Source of the DNA: Lethocerus indicus
Lineage: Eukaryota > Arthropoda > Insecta > Hemiptera > Belostomatidae
Assembly: GCA_019843655.1 (NCBI GenBank)
Contig: JACDQD010000102.1
Span: 7,945,501 to 8,009,500 of the forward strand
Direction: 5' to 3'
DNA length: 64,000 bases
Shown here: positions 48,886 to 62,619 of the stretch, one piece after another
How positions within the stretch are numbered: the first letter of the stretch is position 1
How the letters are laid out: each line of letters opens with the position of its first letter
The notes under the pieces: model-generated
What the model was told of the DNA's origin: nothing
Seen by the model: only the letters and a program-made list of their open reading frames with translations
The model's database searches: none
Translations under genes and position numbers: made by a program

Positions 48886-51423
48886 AGGTAGTCAATTTAT
48901 TTAAAAAAACGGTATAAAAACAGCAGTGTACATATTAATCGTGACCTCATGACGAGTTTTTAAAAATTCTACGTTACAAAAATTCCAATAAATCCCTTAC
49001 TGGTCTTATATTTGATCAGACTATGAAAATGTTATACTTTCATTTTCTATATTTCCTGCGTATTAAATAAATAATATAATGGATAATGTCTAATCATCAG
49101 GAATAACCGGTCCTATTGTTGTACGCTTATGAAATGCTATATTAATGGACTGATATTGTAACGACTTCCGACGTCGATTTCGTAGCATTCCAACACGCAG
49201 ATTAAAATTTTTTTCAATAAGACAGCTATAGCCTACTTATTCAGTGGGCCCAAAGATTCTTCTCCTAATATTAAATGTACAATTTCTACTCTGTTAATTA
49301 TCGTATATAAGTGTGGGAAAGTGAAGTTCGTAGAGGATTGAAACGGTTTTAAACGAAGGCTTTCAATCGAGATTGAAAGTTCCTGAATTCGTAAAAACGC
49401 GAAATAGGGGTGGAGCGAGGGAGCATGCAACAGTTGGGGAGGTGGATCGGTTCCGTGACTCCGGCCGATCGTTTCGCCCGGCCTCTAGTTCACTCCAGTT
49501 CCCAACTTCCGGTTGATTAGCGGATATCGGGGTCGATTCTGAGACCAGGAAATGGATCTACGATCGCGTATCGAATCCTCTCCCGGTCGCCTCGAACGGG
49601 TGAACTCCGTAACGACAATTTGACCCGTCGTTAAAGATGGCCGACGAATTCCCCACAGTGTTTCCAGCAATCAGGGGGATCATAATTCGCATGTTCGACT
49701 GTAATTCGTTAAAATATACTGTGTCGGCAAACTTTTTCAGTGTCTCTGAAAGTATGAATACATTCATCGACTTCTGCACCCGCCAGGGTTGCGGATGATT
49801 TCAGAAAGAGGTAAACTTTTGGTATAGAAAGAAAAATGTTCGTGTACAGTTGGATTCGGGAAAATGGCGACTACTAAGTGGTTCTCCTGAGTATTGAGAG
49901 GGCGTCGAATATAAATTTGGGGGTCATAAATTTCCAATTCTCTCAATTCCTAGTTTTTATTGAACCATTCTTGAACGGATTATTGTAAAATTAATATAGT
50001 TATACTCTGCATTTCATCTGAAACAATTGGCACTATTTATTATTTTAATTAGATAATTTCAGGCAATTCCTCCTTCTTCTAAAGTATTACTGTACAGGAA
50101 AATGTACGCGATATATTTCTTGGTAATTATCCTAAATAATCAACAATCCTAGGTGCGTGTTAATTAGTCTATTATAATTATAATTGGCTGAGTCCTACCG
50201 CGCTGGTCGTAGTATACATGCGCCGGGGGAAACTCTTGATGTTGGCAAGATTAGTGCCCACCGAAGTTCAGTTGTGTAACGCGTTCAGGAGTGTGTCGGT
50301 CGTCTATTCCCTGCGTGTGGTCGGAAAATCGGGTTGGGAGAGAGTGAGAGTGGGAGAGGAAACGTTTTCAGGAATAGCGTCCAGATAATGTGGTAGCTCG
50401 ACACTGAGGTGAAGTTCAAGTCGCGGGCGTATCCCCGCCCCGAACCGTCCCCACCTTTTCAATGAAATGGCACGAGTCCTCTGTACATAATGCCATGAAT
50501 ACCGAGAAATGTTGTCATTATTTACATTATTATATAATTCATTCTCATATTTTAAATTAATCTCTTATAACATTTATATTTGTCTAGGCGTCGGGTTCTA
50601 TGGTTCAGTTTTAGAATCACAAATATCAGTTCAAAAGCTATGAGATTTATTCAGTACCTGTATCTTTTCTGATTTTCAGTGGAATTAGGCTGCGGAGTAT
50701 TACTCATTATATTATTTAATTGTTATTCAATAAAACTTTGTGAATCGAAACTATTTTAGATATGTTTTCTTTTACTGCCCGAAGTCGTGTTTTAGGTTTG
50801 AACAACGTTTCGTTCCGCGTAAATTTGTCTCGAGGTTTGAAACAGTTTCTTTCTCGAAAATTCGCCGATTTTACGTACTAAGGAGTAAGGATATTAAAGT
50901 GCAAATAGTCAAAAAGCGTTCTGTGCTTCCTTGTGTATATGGACCGATAGAAACGATCTATCAGATGCGTGTGAATATTGCTGTCACATCTGCCCCACTA
51001 TTCAAATTGCTCTCGTGTGGCTCCACAATGACAGTTTTGACATCCCCCACTAAGGCTTAATTCGAATCTAGCTTTCATGGCAGTCGATTGTTCCGAATGA
51101 ACCTGTCGGCGTCCGAACAACAACTGTCGAAGTTGATCTCCGTTGTTTGTAAATTTCTGTTCAGTACACTGGACGTTGGCTATCAATCATCTGGACTCAA
51201 ACTCTGTCTCCGCTAATTATTAAATTCGGTAATTATTTCTATCGTAGAGCTTCACCGCTCGACGAGCAATTATGCGTGTTCTACAGTTATGATCTAAATA
51301 TTGCGAAATTGAAATGCATGCTAGTGTAACCTAACTCTAGTTCCTATCAGCTCTCTTGGGGGAGGAGTCTTCAGTTTGGAGGGCTTGCGATTTTATTCGG
51401 GTCCGCATAGTTAAGTGATCGGT
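48886..51423. other. No gene seen
   Basis: AT-rich. It holds a 20-nt inverted repeat at 49360-49379 with a third GATTGAAA copy upstream at 49336. No exon with both splice signal and codon bias was found. Confidence 0.6.
49360..49379. repeat. Inverted repeat of CTTTCAATC with 2-nt spacer
   Basis: CTTTCAATC and GATTGAAAG are exact reverse complements separated by GA. Another GATTGAAA lies at 49336-49343. The cluster of three copies suggests a protein site, identity unknown. Confidence 0.75.
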
Positions 51424-51599
51424 CTCGGTTAGTAGAATGAGCGGGTGGACCACCGATATTGTCTCGGGTTGGATGTTGGCCGCCGGCGCCCGTGTCCCGG
51501 CTCGGCGGAGGCGCGTGGGTGGATAGCCGGGGGTACCGGCACCCTTGCGGGGCCTTGCGCACCATCTACAAGGGCGTCTGCGTGGCTATCAACGGTTGA
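51424..51599 (+). other. GC-rich open stretch with coding-like core
   Basis: In one frame the stretch is open up to TGA at 51597. Its last part has consecutive C- or G-ending codons that read LRTIYKGVCVAING. The string xYKGxxVAI recalls the glycine-loop and VAIK strand of kinase-like domains, including the kinase-homology region of receptor guanylyl cyclases, but the expected lysine is Asn here and no further domain follows. Two other frames are open as well. There is no convincing splice site at either end. It may be a decayed exon or chance. Confidence 0.18.
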
Positions 51600-53731
51600 C
51601 AAAGTTCACAATTCGGAAGCGCCCACTGGGGCACTGGGCCACTCCCGCCGTTTGGCAAAGCATGAAATTAAGCTGCACGCCTCTAGACCTAGAATTAGGC
51701 TCTATCCCTAAGAATCGTGAAAAAATAGTACTTCAAAATGGCAGTGAGAACACTGAAAACAGCGTTACAATTATCAATATATTAGTCAGACGTAGCATCA
51801 TCCGTTACAGGAGACTGGCTGGAAGTTTCTGACAAACCATGTTCGTAAAAAGGATGGATGAATTTAAAGTAATAAATCGTGAGTTCATGCATACTCCTTT
51901 CTAACAAGATATCCGGCTGAAATGCAATTTAACCTAATATTTTCCACCGGTTCGTTAGACCGAATAAAATTTGTATTATCCACACACGGTAAAGTGTAAT
52001 AATTCAGCACTCCGCCAACACATAAGACACCGACGCGCAGTTTATGAACGTATATGAAATATTTTTTCAAATTTGCGTATATCTTACGTAAGTTGGCTCC
52101 GCACAAGCGCCGGTGGAAACTTTGCCTTAAACCAAAACTAAGTTAAAAGTTTAGTACAAGCCATGTAGGAAATTAAGTTTGATCTAAGATTTCACGATAT
52201 ACATCCGCCATACAGACGTCGCAATATACAATAGAAGAGGCAATGAAAGTGTATTAGTGGTTCAACAATTAGTGTTGAGTTCTCGTCCCGTTTATTATTT
52301 TATCTTGGCTATAAAAGCAAATTAAACGCATTATATTAATACTGCGTCCTGGCCTATTCTAATTACTCCAAAAATCTCGGGGTTACTTGAAAAATGATTT
52401 TGTTCTCTTCCTCACGCGTACGACGTTCCAGTAATGATATTTCAAGCCTTGGCAGAGAGCCCATCCAAGATATTTTGAACTATTTTCGATATGTTCCATT
52501 GTACTTGAGCCCGCCAATGAGGATGATATTCACGATTTTCTTTATTACGTATTCGTATAATCCTGTGTTATATACGCGATCTTCACCAATATATCAGGGA
52601 CAGAACCAGATTATCAATTCGGGTTATAGGTTTATTCTTCTTCCAAGTACTTTCCATTATCTGACTGTTGTTATTTGTTACAACATTTATTTTTCTACGT
52701 GTCAGACCTTTTCATTCGGTTTTAGAAAAACATGAATATTGCACGTCTCCTCTTAGAAATATGAAAATATTGCATACATCTAACACCTAGTACCTATACA
52801 ATAACATTTTCAGTGGAATTGAAAGTACAGACTCTTGTTTCATATAAAATGATATGAATAAATGTGCAAAATAAATATAAATGTTCCCGATAAGAATGAA
52901 ATATGTAGGGAATAAAAAAGCGGAAAATTTATGAATCAATACAATTTTAAATGTGTTTTTATATCCTAAGCTTGCAGATTCGTAGTTAAATCCCTTTTCT
53001 GCCGGTACGTGTCGTGCGAGATATTTTTGCTTCATATCAGGATAAGCATGTTTACCGATTAATTCTCAGTGCGGTGTTTTGCGTGTAACTTCCGACATCG
53101 TATCACCTTTATTTAGGTTTTTTACAATTGTAATTCTCGAATATGCTCTAAAATATCATCGTATTTTAATCTCTGTATTAATGCATGTTCTATGGATAAA
53201 TTACACTGAAAACCGCATTTAATATACATGTCTTAAAACATGAGAGTTTCATATCATTGATAGGATTTTCTGTAAACATTTTTCGGATATTTAAATCAGT
53301 CAAGATTGATTGATCTCGGCGCGCATATTAATTTGTAATTTATTAATCTTCCCATTACTTTGGAATGTAATAAAAAAAGGGAAGTAAAATATGCTTAAGT
53401 TATGCAATTCCCGATTGAAATCTCATGGTCTGAATTGTATTCCGGATTTTCTAAGACTTGTTATAGTTGGTGGGGGGTATGTTGCCGAATGGGCAGCTTG
53501 TGCGTGGAGGCGACAGATCGATCTTGACCGGATTGGCCGGACGGGGCTTGCGGCGGCTGTAGGGCGTATAGTACATTGTTGATAGGCCCCCAGCTCAGTA
53601 TTGTGATACCCCACGCGACGATCAAGGATTGCCCCGTGCTCCGGGTACGTAATCGCGATAGCATTCCGACGACAATGGAGAACCGCCGGCTAATCTGTTA
53701 TTGGGCCAACTGCCTCTGTTTGCCGCCGCCG

Positions 53732-53734
<3 letters not shown>
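51600..53734. other. No gene seen
   Basis: AT-rich with no exon-like stretch. The frame at 52394-52735 (113 codons) is AT-rich in codon use and hydrophobic, without a recognised domain. Confidence 0.6.

Positions 53735-53776
<42 letters not shown>
53735..53776. repeat. (CT)21 microsatellite
   Basis: Twenty-one CT units directly after a short GCC-rich run. It is the third CT array in the window. Confidence 0.95.
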
Positions 53777-53782
<6 letters not shown>

Positions 53783-56700
53783 GTACCGTCAGAGTTTTAG
53801 GATCAATTCGGTAATCCACCCCTTTTCCCTTCCTACAGTAAGTCTCAAAACGCCCCCTTCTGTGGGAACAACATCAGTACAGAATGTATGTTCACCTTTC
53901 AAACGCGCCATATTAACACCAACACTCCACACTTCGCATTAATTCATTGGAGACATCGGAAAGGTCCACAAAAATATTGTTCAAGATGTAAAGTGAAAAA
54001 ATTAATTCCTACAGAATTACTTCGTAGATCTTTTAACACGTGATTTAAATCGTTAAACACCTTGCTTATTGAAGTTGAATGTCAGTGGTATATATTAGTA
54101 AATTAAAGTATATTGTCAGTTTATTCTTATTATTAGATCCCTTAAATACCTCAAGAATACTTCAAAATTAATTTCTAGAGACAAACTAATGTACTGTACC
54201 CAGGTGATTTTATTGTAGTACAACTGGTTTTGAAATGCTTAATTTTCGATCTCTTTGTCTTACTCGAAAAATCGGCCGTAATTCAAACCGACGTGTGGAA
54301 ATCTATTATTGGCCAATTATCCAGCCAATTGATAGCCTGGACACGTGGCGAGGGGACTTTGACAAATTCGTTTCCCGAGTCGTTGGGCATTAATCGATAG
54401 GCGGCCGGTCCGAAATAAATACGGCCCCGTTGCGTTTGCTCTTTAGGCCCCGTGTCACTAATAGGCGCTGTTATTTATATAATACGCGGCCCGGTTTATT
54501 CCTGGAGCGGTGCGGTCGCCCACCGAGCCAGACAATGAATCACCGACGGATGATGTTTGAGAAAAACTGGAGAGAATTAAAACCTTGAAAACTTACTTCA
54601 TTTTTTTGGAATTCCGGCCGAGATCGGCCGATTGCGTTAGTCCAACCGATGGAAAATGTCTCGGTTCATACGTAGCCAATAATAAGCAGGTAGCGATTCT
54701 CAAATCAGTTTCTCAAAACCTGTAGACGGTTGATATCATTCTTCTACACAACTTGAATGTTTTGCAGATAAATGACTGAGGAATGATTGTTAATTGCTCG
54801 CTTTTGGAATTTATATTGTCTGAAGAAAAATAATTTTCTTGCACAAATCATTACCGATGTAATAGTCAATATTCGAATAATCGGTAACTATATCCAAGAC
54901 ACGATTAAATTACAACGATCCGGAACCCGTGCTGGAAGAATTTAACGAAAGTTTAGGAGATTTTAATTTAAAAAAGGAATAAAAACGGGGTTCGATGTTC
55001 CTGCCGTTCTCTTAGCGCGCGGCTATATCAGGAAGTGGATACGGACGACCGCAGGAGTGATGATGTAAACTGTGGCTACTCAAAATTCTCGAAATTCTTT
55101 TTCGACAGGTTTCAGCCCAGATTTTGAGACTAATGCGTGACCACTTAGTCTTGTCTCGGACGCGGCATAATCCTGGGTTTCAGAAATATTAATCAGACTC
55201 GTGACTGACTATTGGCTAAACCAGCCTATTCGTCTCAATTTTTTTTCCACAATGTTTTTAATTTGTTCCAGTCAGAAATGTTAATATATGTTAATAAAAG
55301 TGTTAATTGTGTATAGACTGTTCCGTTATAAAACGACGTACAATTTTATTTAAAATTTTACCACTTGACATTAATTCAGGTTACGTATTCACGGAGATAG
55401 CCCATTATTTTTATAAAACACTGCAAAAAGACATGATGAATCGAAGAAAAATGGACTGGCTATAAATTAATTCTCGTTTAGTAACCGAAATTGCCATGTC
55501 GGCATTCTAATTCAATGAGTGAAAGTTAAAATACATCAATTCTGAGAACATATTGGTGGCGGCCTAGCATTCCGCCGCATTATTTCGTGAAAATACATAG
55601 GAATTTTCGCCCCGAGGTTTGAAAATATTTTCAATAATATTTCCGCTGCACATTTTATTCTCTCGCTATATAAACTCGTTCGGTGTACGGATTCGTGCCG
55701 ATCTCACGTTGTAATTTTGCAAGCGGCAGCAGTTCCCGCAAGATCGCAACCTTTCTACGAGAGAAACGTACGCAGCCTACCTAATATAGGGGTTCGATAT
55801 TGTGATTTAAGCTTTCAATTTCTTATTAAACACAGAAAAGGCTTGAGGAGTCTAATTTTCCTTTTATACTTTTGGACTGAATACTTAATAATTAGTGTTT
55901 CGAATTAATTAATAATAATATAACGCAGATAAGTACAATATAAACATAAGAACATATTATTATATTTTAAAATCATGTAATATGTTACGTTTTAGTTATA
56001 AAATATTTATGATTTTATTAATAGTGGCCAGGAATAACTAACGATAAGTTGTAGAATATTACTGATACCTTGTGTAGGGTACCAAATCACATGGTTTGAC
56101 CATCCGTCCCTCAGGTCATAACGTGGTCTTTGAAGTTCTCGTTAATGATTAGTGGAGAGAATAAACGGAAGGGAAAAAATTACTGTTTACTGGAGGTGGA
56201 ATTAAAGGCTTACAATGGAAATAAACTTTACGTCCTTATCCCTGTGTGCACGGGATTAAAACGCCGTCATGAGCGCCAACATGCCCAGATAGTGGAGATA
56301 GACAACTGTCAATGGCACAATAAAATTCGCCCCGATCGGCTATCTCCGATGTCCGGCGCTTTTAGCCTGTATCTGTAAGCTGGCAATTTTAATTCTGCCA
56401 TAATGTCTATTTATAAATTAATGCTACGGACTTTTTTCTAGCTGTGCACGTTCGTTCCCGTGAGTAGTCCTGTGGACATTTAATTAGAAAATTTCCTGTT
56501 TTACTACTTCTATTAGGTATTAAAACTACCGTTTAGCCAAATCAGAATTTCTTACGTTTCCGCGTCATTTTCAAAATGTGAAATAGTTATTCTGTTCAGG
56601 ATTATTTCAGTTTGTGAACATCAAGTTCAAATAACCGAATTACTCGGATTGTATAAAACACTCTAACGTGTTCCAATTTTATTTCGGTCGCTAACTTTGC

Positions 56701-59700
56701 TCCTGTTTTTTTAGATCCACGCCGATTTATTTAGCGATGTCGATTAATTCGTTGTCGAGCCACGATTGTGCGGTGCGTAAAAAACAATGAATGCGAATGG
56801 GATTCCCGAGATAATGCCTACGTTTAAAATTAGGGAAGGAAAAAGATTGAACTTTTCCAACGATTTATTAAAAAAACAAGTCTGTTCAGCATGAATCTGA
56901 ACGTTCATTTCAAATTGTTTAAAAGAACTGGATTCGCTCCTCAATTTCATTTCTTTTCCCACCATTTGCTTTGCAATTTCAGGCATCACTTCAGAATGAA
57001 ATACTTTGTGATGTTCTCCCACTATTTATTTTTTAAATTGAACGAATCGTCCAAATTGTTATGGGCCCGATATTGTACTCAATGTGCTTATTTATTAACA
57101 GCGCCGGTAAACGACGATGGACATTATATTCACAATGATCGAGGACCGTCCCAGTTTCACGTTGTATTAAATCGATATAATTAATTTCCTACGAATACAA
57201 TACGATTTGATTTCTCTTTCTTTTTTTCCAAATATTGACCCAATTACTTAATCGTTAATTAATTAACGGTAATTTCTTATTGGTCGCCATGTAGGAAGTA
57301 GAAATGTGCAAATCGGAAATCCTTTTCATTTTATCTCATCGATTAAATATTTACCGGCGGTTTGTAGTAGAAGTGTGCAGTGGGCGAGACAAGGGGGGTT
57401 TCGTAAACACTGAGTGGAGGGCTGCAGGCCAACCCGCCATGTCACCGGCAGCCACTCCTCTTCATCCCCCTCACTCCACCCCCATCAAATTCACCCATTC
57501 ATCCCTTCAACATTTATCCCGGGCCGCCTCCTCCCGACGATTGTGTCTGATGGGTCTGCCGCCGAATTCTTTCCCCAGTGCATTGTTACGCGTTTCGGTT
57601 CTTGTACTATTATAAAATCGATGCTGTAAAAATATCGATTGAATAACTGTCCCGCGGTTCGTTCGGGTTATCGAGAAGCAGTAACGCCCGCGGGACGCAG
57701 GTGGGCCCGAAGGGGGCGGCCGCATTCCTTTTTCTCGTTTCGAAGGAAGCGACAGTCGCCCATACCGTGCATTGTTGGCTCCTGGCCAGTCGGCGATTCC
57801 GCGCTCGGTTCCTCCTCAGTCGGAGGGCCCGCGAAGAATTCAATCCTTCCGCGCGAAGTTGGCCCGCACCAACAGGTTACTGCATAAATCGGACTCAAGG
57901 TACGCTGTTAAACCGTCCCTCGGGGTACTTTCATCGGAGGTTTGACAGAACGGAGATTCGGTTGAAGTATGCGGCCGGGAATTCGCCCCCTCCCCCTTGG
58001 AACCGCACCAGAGAATTGTCTCGGAGCCACTCACGGTCCATTTAAACATCCTGTCGATCCACTTTAAATGATCCACTTTTACCGTCGGAATTTTAATTTC
58101 AAATTAATGGCCACCGACAAAACACACGGCAACATCGTATGAACAGGACAGCGGTGAATAAAAATAATAAATATATTCGACTATTTTTGAAAACGAAGAG
58201 AAAACGCTACTGCATACAGAGATTGCTGTAGTTTAGTAATAAAATATGAAAGTACTCGGGCTAAATTGTTTCCTGAAAAAAATTGTAAAATTGTAGAACT
58301 CAATTTACCCTTTAATTTTCTGTACACGATTTTTAATTTTAAAAAATAACGGGAAGTGGAAGATTAGGTCGGGAGAAAATAACGCTATCTATAAAATTCT
58401 CATTCCAGTGTATTATTGGAACAGAAATAATCTAGTCCGCACTTATAAAGCTGGTGAGAATTAAATTTTAATTTCTTTTATTGTCTTCCTTCCTCCCCTC
58501 TTGGGCCGTTTCTTCCCCCACCCCCCTTCTTTTTGACCGCTTTGGGAACAATTGAATGAAAAGCGTTGTCTGAATGAAAGGTAATGGTCCGACCGCCCCC
58601 GTCCTCAGAGGATAAACTCGAAAAATGGGATTACAATTCGTTTCGCTTTACGAGCTTCCTATTTTCAATTGTCTCTTTTATCATTGAATTCCCAGTCGTC
58701 CGGTCCAAGCCAATGGAACAGCAGCTGGTACCGTTCATTCATCATGTATGAATAATTTTTCCCTAAGTTCAACTTAATTTTGAAAATCAACGCTTTCCGG
58801 ACCTCAGTTCCTCTTCTGAGTCTATTCTATGAGCACGAATGTACTTTCTTTTACGATCATTGTTCTTACAAACAAGTTAACAGATGAATAATTAAAACTG
58901 CACAAATCATTTGTGTTTGTGCAACTTGCTGAAGTCTCGTCCAACACAGCATTCGATGATAGTGTATAATAACCGCTTGGGAGATCTAACGTTCGGGAAA
59001 ATGAATCGAAAAATATTTGATTAACTGGTGACGGTCGTTTACATCCGCCGGGAAGTAGGGTAGGGCCAAATGCCAGGTCTGACGTAAGGGCGCTAATGTT
59101 TCATCGGCCATTGCTGAGGCACAGGCCTTCGATGACCTAATCGAACACGTCCACCGCGCTCACGGGCCCAGAAATAAACAATAAATGCGGAGGAGGAACG
59201 TCCGCGACGGAAGTGATTAATGGAAGTTGTCGGCCGAGCCAAATACGCACAACATTGAGGAAATTTTAGCAGAAATTGGACCGACATTGTGAGGCTGGGC
59301 GAATCTAATGACGTGGACTCTGAGGCCAAGGATTGGAGTTGGAACAACGAACTATGCCAGAACTGAGTTAAGTTTCGGTTGTTAGTTTAAATTTATTTTT
59401 TGTAATTCCTATTGTGGATTTATCTTCTAAAAATCGGTTCCTAATGAAAATGTATACCCGAAAGCAAGCAAATATCCAAAATGAAGTGGGCAGTTTGAAC
59501 TATTATTCCACCGAAGTTAATCCATGTCGGAATAAAATTAAGGGCAATAACTTCTAAGCTGGGCGGAAGAGGGAAATAAAGCTGTTGCGCCTTTATTAAC
59601 CATATCTACTTTGCCTAGTAGATAAGTACTATTTATTAAGCAATGAGTTCTTGGGTATCAACCGGTCATTATTTAAATATCGGATAAAAATGTTTCCTAA

Positions 59701-60432
59701 TCATTGCTATAATTGTATATTCACGATTCGGGGGCTATTGAATAATTCTTTTGCATTCAAATGTTTTGGCCGGTAGACGCGTTTCCGCGATTGGGCTTGC
59801 CACAGCGGTAATGAGGAAGGTGGGACGGCCGGCCGACCTTTACAAGGTGCGCGACATTCCCCCGCCTCCCCGGCCCTTGTTGCCCTTTACGGCCCCGTCT
59901 GCCCCAGCCCCTCTGCCACACTAATAAAACTCTATCGATTCTTCCGTATACAGCCGCTTACCTGGGGACGTACCGCTTCTTCCTTTAACACATTAAAAGG
60001 GTTGGGTTCCAACTGATTTAACGTGACCCGAATAATATGTTGTAGCATTAAAATGACTTAAATCCGTGTTCCTAGATATTATAAACAAAATGTCTTATCG
60101 AGATCGTACCCTCCTTTACGTTAGAGGCTACTACAGGAAAAGTTTGAGTAATTTTATTTAAACAAATAGTCTTTTTTTATGCCTACGCATTACACAACCG
60201 TAATGAGATTACTGATTATTAAAATATAACGGTTATCTTTTAAGAGGTACATATTTGGTGGTCCGGTTTATAGTGTCTGCAGAGTTACTACAATGTTACT
60301 CTCTGTTGTGTTCATTTTATATTATTAATTCCACAATGCGAAAAGTCCCCCCATATACATGAAGTTCGTGTCGGTGATGTGTCGAGACCTAGACCTAAAA
60401 TTTATGCCGACATAAATCGAACTAATATAATA
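53777..60432. other. No secure gene; one CpG-rich block
   Basis: AT-rich apart from 57370-58050, which is GC- and CpG-rich and open in up to four frames on both strands at once. That pattern points to composition, possibly a regulatory CpG patch, more than to coding. A pyrimidine-rich tract lies at about 58478-58540 and an 8-bp inverted repeat (TATCTACT arms) near 59610. Confidence 0.55.
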
Positions 60433-60933
60433 TTAAAAGACCTTCGCAAAGTGGTTCACAAAGCCTGGAAGATAATTACTATCCACTGGGACCACTGCAA
60501 CCGGCACGGGCAGCGCTGTTTTTATTGGAGAATAGAAATGGGAGGAGAGGCGCGTGAAGGTATAAGGAGGTTTCCACTTGTGTTGGGGAATATTTCGTGG
60601 GTCTGATGACAGGGCCCTTTGAAAAGGGCTCGTGTTCTGCCATCCTATAGGGGGGTCGTGAGATAGCGGGGGTTGTGGAGGGCGGGGGGTGATATTCGGA
60701 AGGTCCGTCCGGTAGAGGGTCCACTTGACCGCTACACTCTCTCTACTCTTCTGGGCCGGCTTTATCCCGGCCTTCTTTGGCGCATAAACTCCAAGTGGTA
60801 TCGGCGTCCGGTTCAAGAGATTCAAACACGATCCGTCTCCTCTTCCCACGAAGGGAGAATACCTTTTTAGAGGCCTGTTCGGTCCCCTATTATAGGATTC
60901 GGTGCGGAACTGTACCGAAACTCGTTTGTACAC
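60433..60933 (-). CDS. 166-codon minus-strand ORF, unproven
   Basis: This is the longest uninterrupted ATG frame in the window. It starts MYKRVSVQFRTESYNRG, has a Pro-rich middle (PRPPQPPLSHDPP) and ends HFAKVF. I recognise no domain. The plus strand is also open across part of it (60379-60606), and the region is locally richer in GC, so the length may be chance. No splice sites or promoter can be tied to it. Confidence 0.18.
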   Translation of the reverse strand: MYKRVSVQFRTESYNRGPNRPLKRYSPFVGRGDGSCLNLLNRTPIPLGVYAPKKAGIKPAQKSRESVAVKWTLYRTDLPNITPRPPQPPLSHDPPIGWQNTSPFQRALSSDPRNIPQHKWKPPYTFTRLSSHFYSPIKTALPVPVAVVPVDSNYLPGFVNHFAKVF

Positions 60934-62553
60934 GGACCTGAATCGTCAAAAAACGGCCTTCTCCGATTCTTTTTTTATTATTTTCAGTTTTAATCCATCA
61001 ATAATTTATGTGTCGTATTTACTTATAACGAATCAATAGTGGTTCAGAAGGGTGTCGGTGAAACAAACGAAACACCAACAGTCCCTACTTCTGACAGTTC
61101 AGCAGTTTGTATATAACCAGGTTCTGTGCAGATAATTTTGTTCTGTCATTCAATACCCACCTTGCACCTTTTAGGAGGCTCATGTGCAGGTTGCCCGTAG
61201 AACAGTGGAGAACGCGACCGCAGCCACTGAATCGTCACAATTGTGTATCAAAATACACGGTCTGAGGTTGAAATTTAATGCGGTCGGTGGGGGACCGCGG
61301 AAGCGGGGCCATGAATAAACGGTTGAGAACCTAGTTTGTATGGATGAGCTGAATCAACAGGTGCCAACCACCCCCTCACCACTCCCGTAGCCAACCCCTT
61401 CGCCACACCAAAGACCAGTTTCCGCTGCTTTAGTGTCGACCCTCAAGGATGTATTAATATAGATTTAGCCATTAATGGCAAATTTAGATGACCGGTTATA
61501 AACCAGGCTGCCTGTGTACTTGCCGGGGCTTTTTGACGCCCCTGGCTCAAGCCCCGTACAGGATTAAGCGCCTCAAACAGAAATAAATTATAAGACGGGC
61601 CACCCCCAATCACTGCCTCTAAAGGCCGCCCGTCGTGCGTCAACGATTAAAATGTAAAACCTCAAGTGAAACGTCACCGATTCTACTTGTACGAAACAAT
61701 ACTGATAACCTACATTAATTGCGAACTTTATTGCGAATTTTATGTTTTATCTTTTTACAAGACATAATACTACCGGTTATAGTTGAAAGAAAAATCGGTC
61801 CGGCACAACAAGTGATAGAGGTCGATAAATTAAGAAATCTAGTACAAAAATAATATTCTTTATACTATCGGAATATAATCAGAATTGCATTGTGCAATGG
61901 TTGTATTTAATGAATAGAACCTAGAAAACATATGTGTTACAGTATGTATTTCATGTATGTCCTGTGCGTGGGCTGGGTGCGAAGATTCGGTAAAACGGAT
62001 ACAGATACGCTTCGGTATACGTTCGAATAGAACAACTGGGGAGTGTTTTTGAATAAATTATATTTATTCCGGTATCGCGGCGATCGGATCTGAGGAAGGT
62101 ATTGGTCTTGTGGGCGGTGGAAAACCTTCTGGTTCAGCTGTGACCGAGTAAGGGGCCGGGTATGTGAAAGCACTTGTTGTGAAGTGGACGGCTGTTTGTT
62201 GCTTGCACACATGCCTCAGCAATCTGGCGTCTCTACTGGCCGCTCGCAGGGCTATTTACGAATTCATTTGTCAAATACCTTTCGCGATTATTTCCGCAAA
62301 TAAAAACAGGAGCTGGGCACTTTGGAGAAACTTGGGCGATTGGAGACAATGTAAATAATTCAGCTAATTATCAGCGTATTCAGAATAATGAAATGATTGT
62401 TTTATTGAACTCTGACATTTGTCTGAAATTACCGCACCTTGGCGTTGATTTATTATACCGGCATTCTTTGTAGTATATGCTTGCTATATGTGTTTTTGGA
62501 AAACCGGCAGAAAAAGTTTGTGCGAATATTTTTTTCCCTCATCGCTGGTTTTA
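60934..62553. other. No gene seen
   Basis: A minus-strand frame of 66 codons at 61443-61643 and a GC-rich stem-forming patch near 61520-61560 are the only notable points. No splice-supported exon was found. Confidence 0.55.
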
Positions 62554-62619
62554 GGAATGCATTGGACACTATCGAAGATATCTCTCTTTTTCACTGTGCT
62601 TCGCTCTTTGTTGGCCCAG

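Noticed and set aside
48988..49066. AATAAA-type polyadenylation signals after the candidate exon at 48721
   Set aside because: Such hexamers are frequent in AT-rich DNA, and no downstream GU-rich element or transcript end is evident.
53461..53819. Several overlapping frames around a CT repeat
   Set aside because: Repeat- and GC-driven; no splice signal or domain.
57304..58076. Seven overlapping frames on both strands
   Set aside because: Simultaneous openness in a CpG-rich block indicates composition, not coding; no consistent codon bias.
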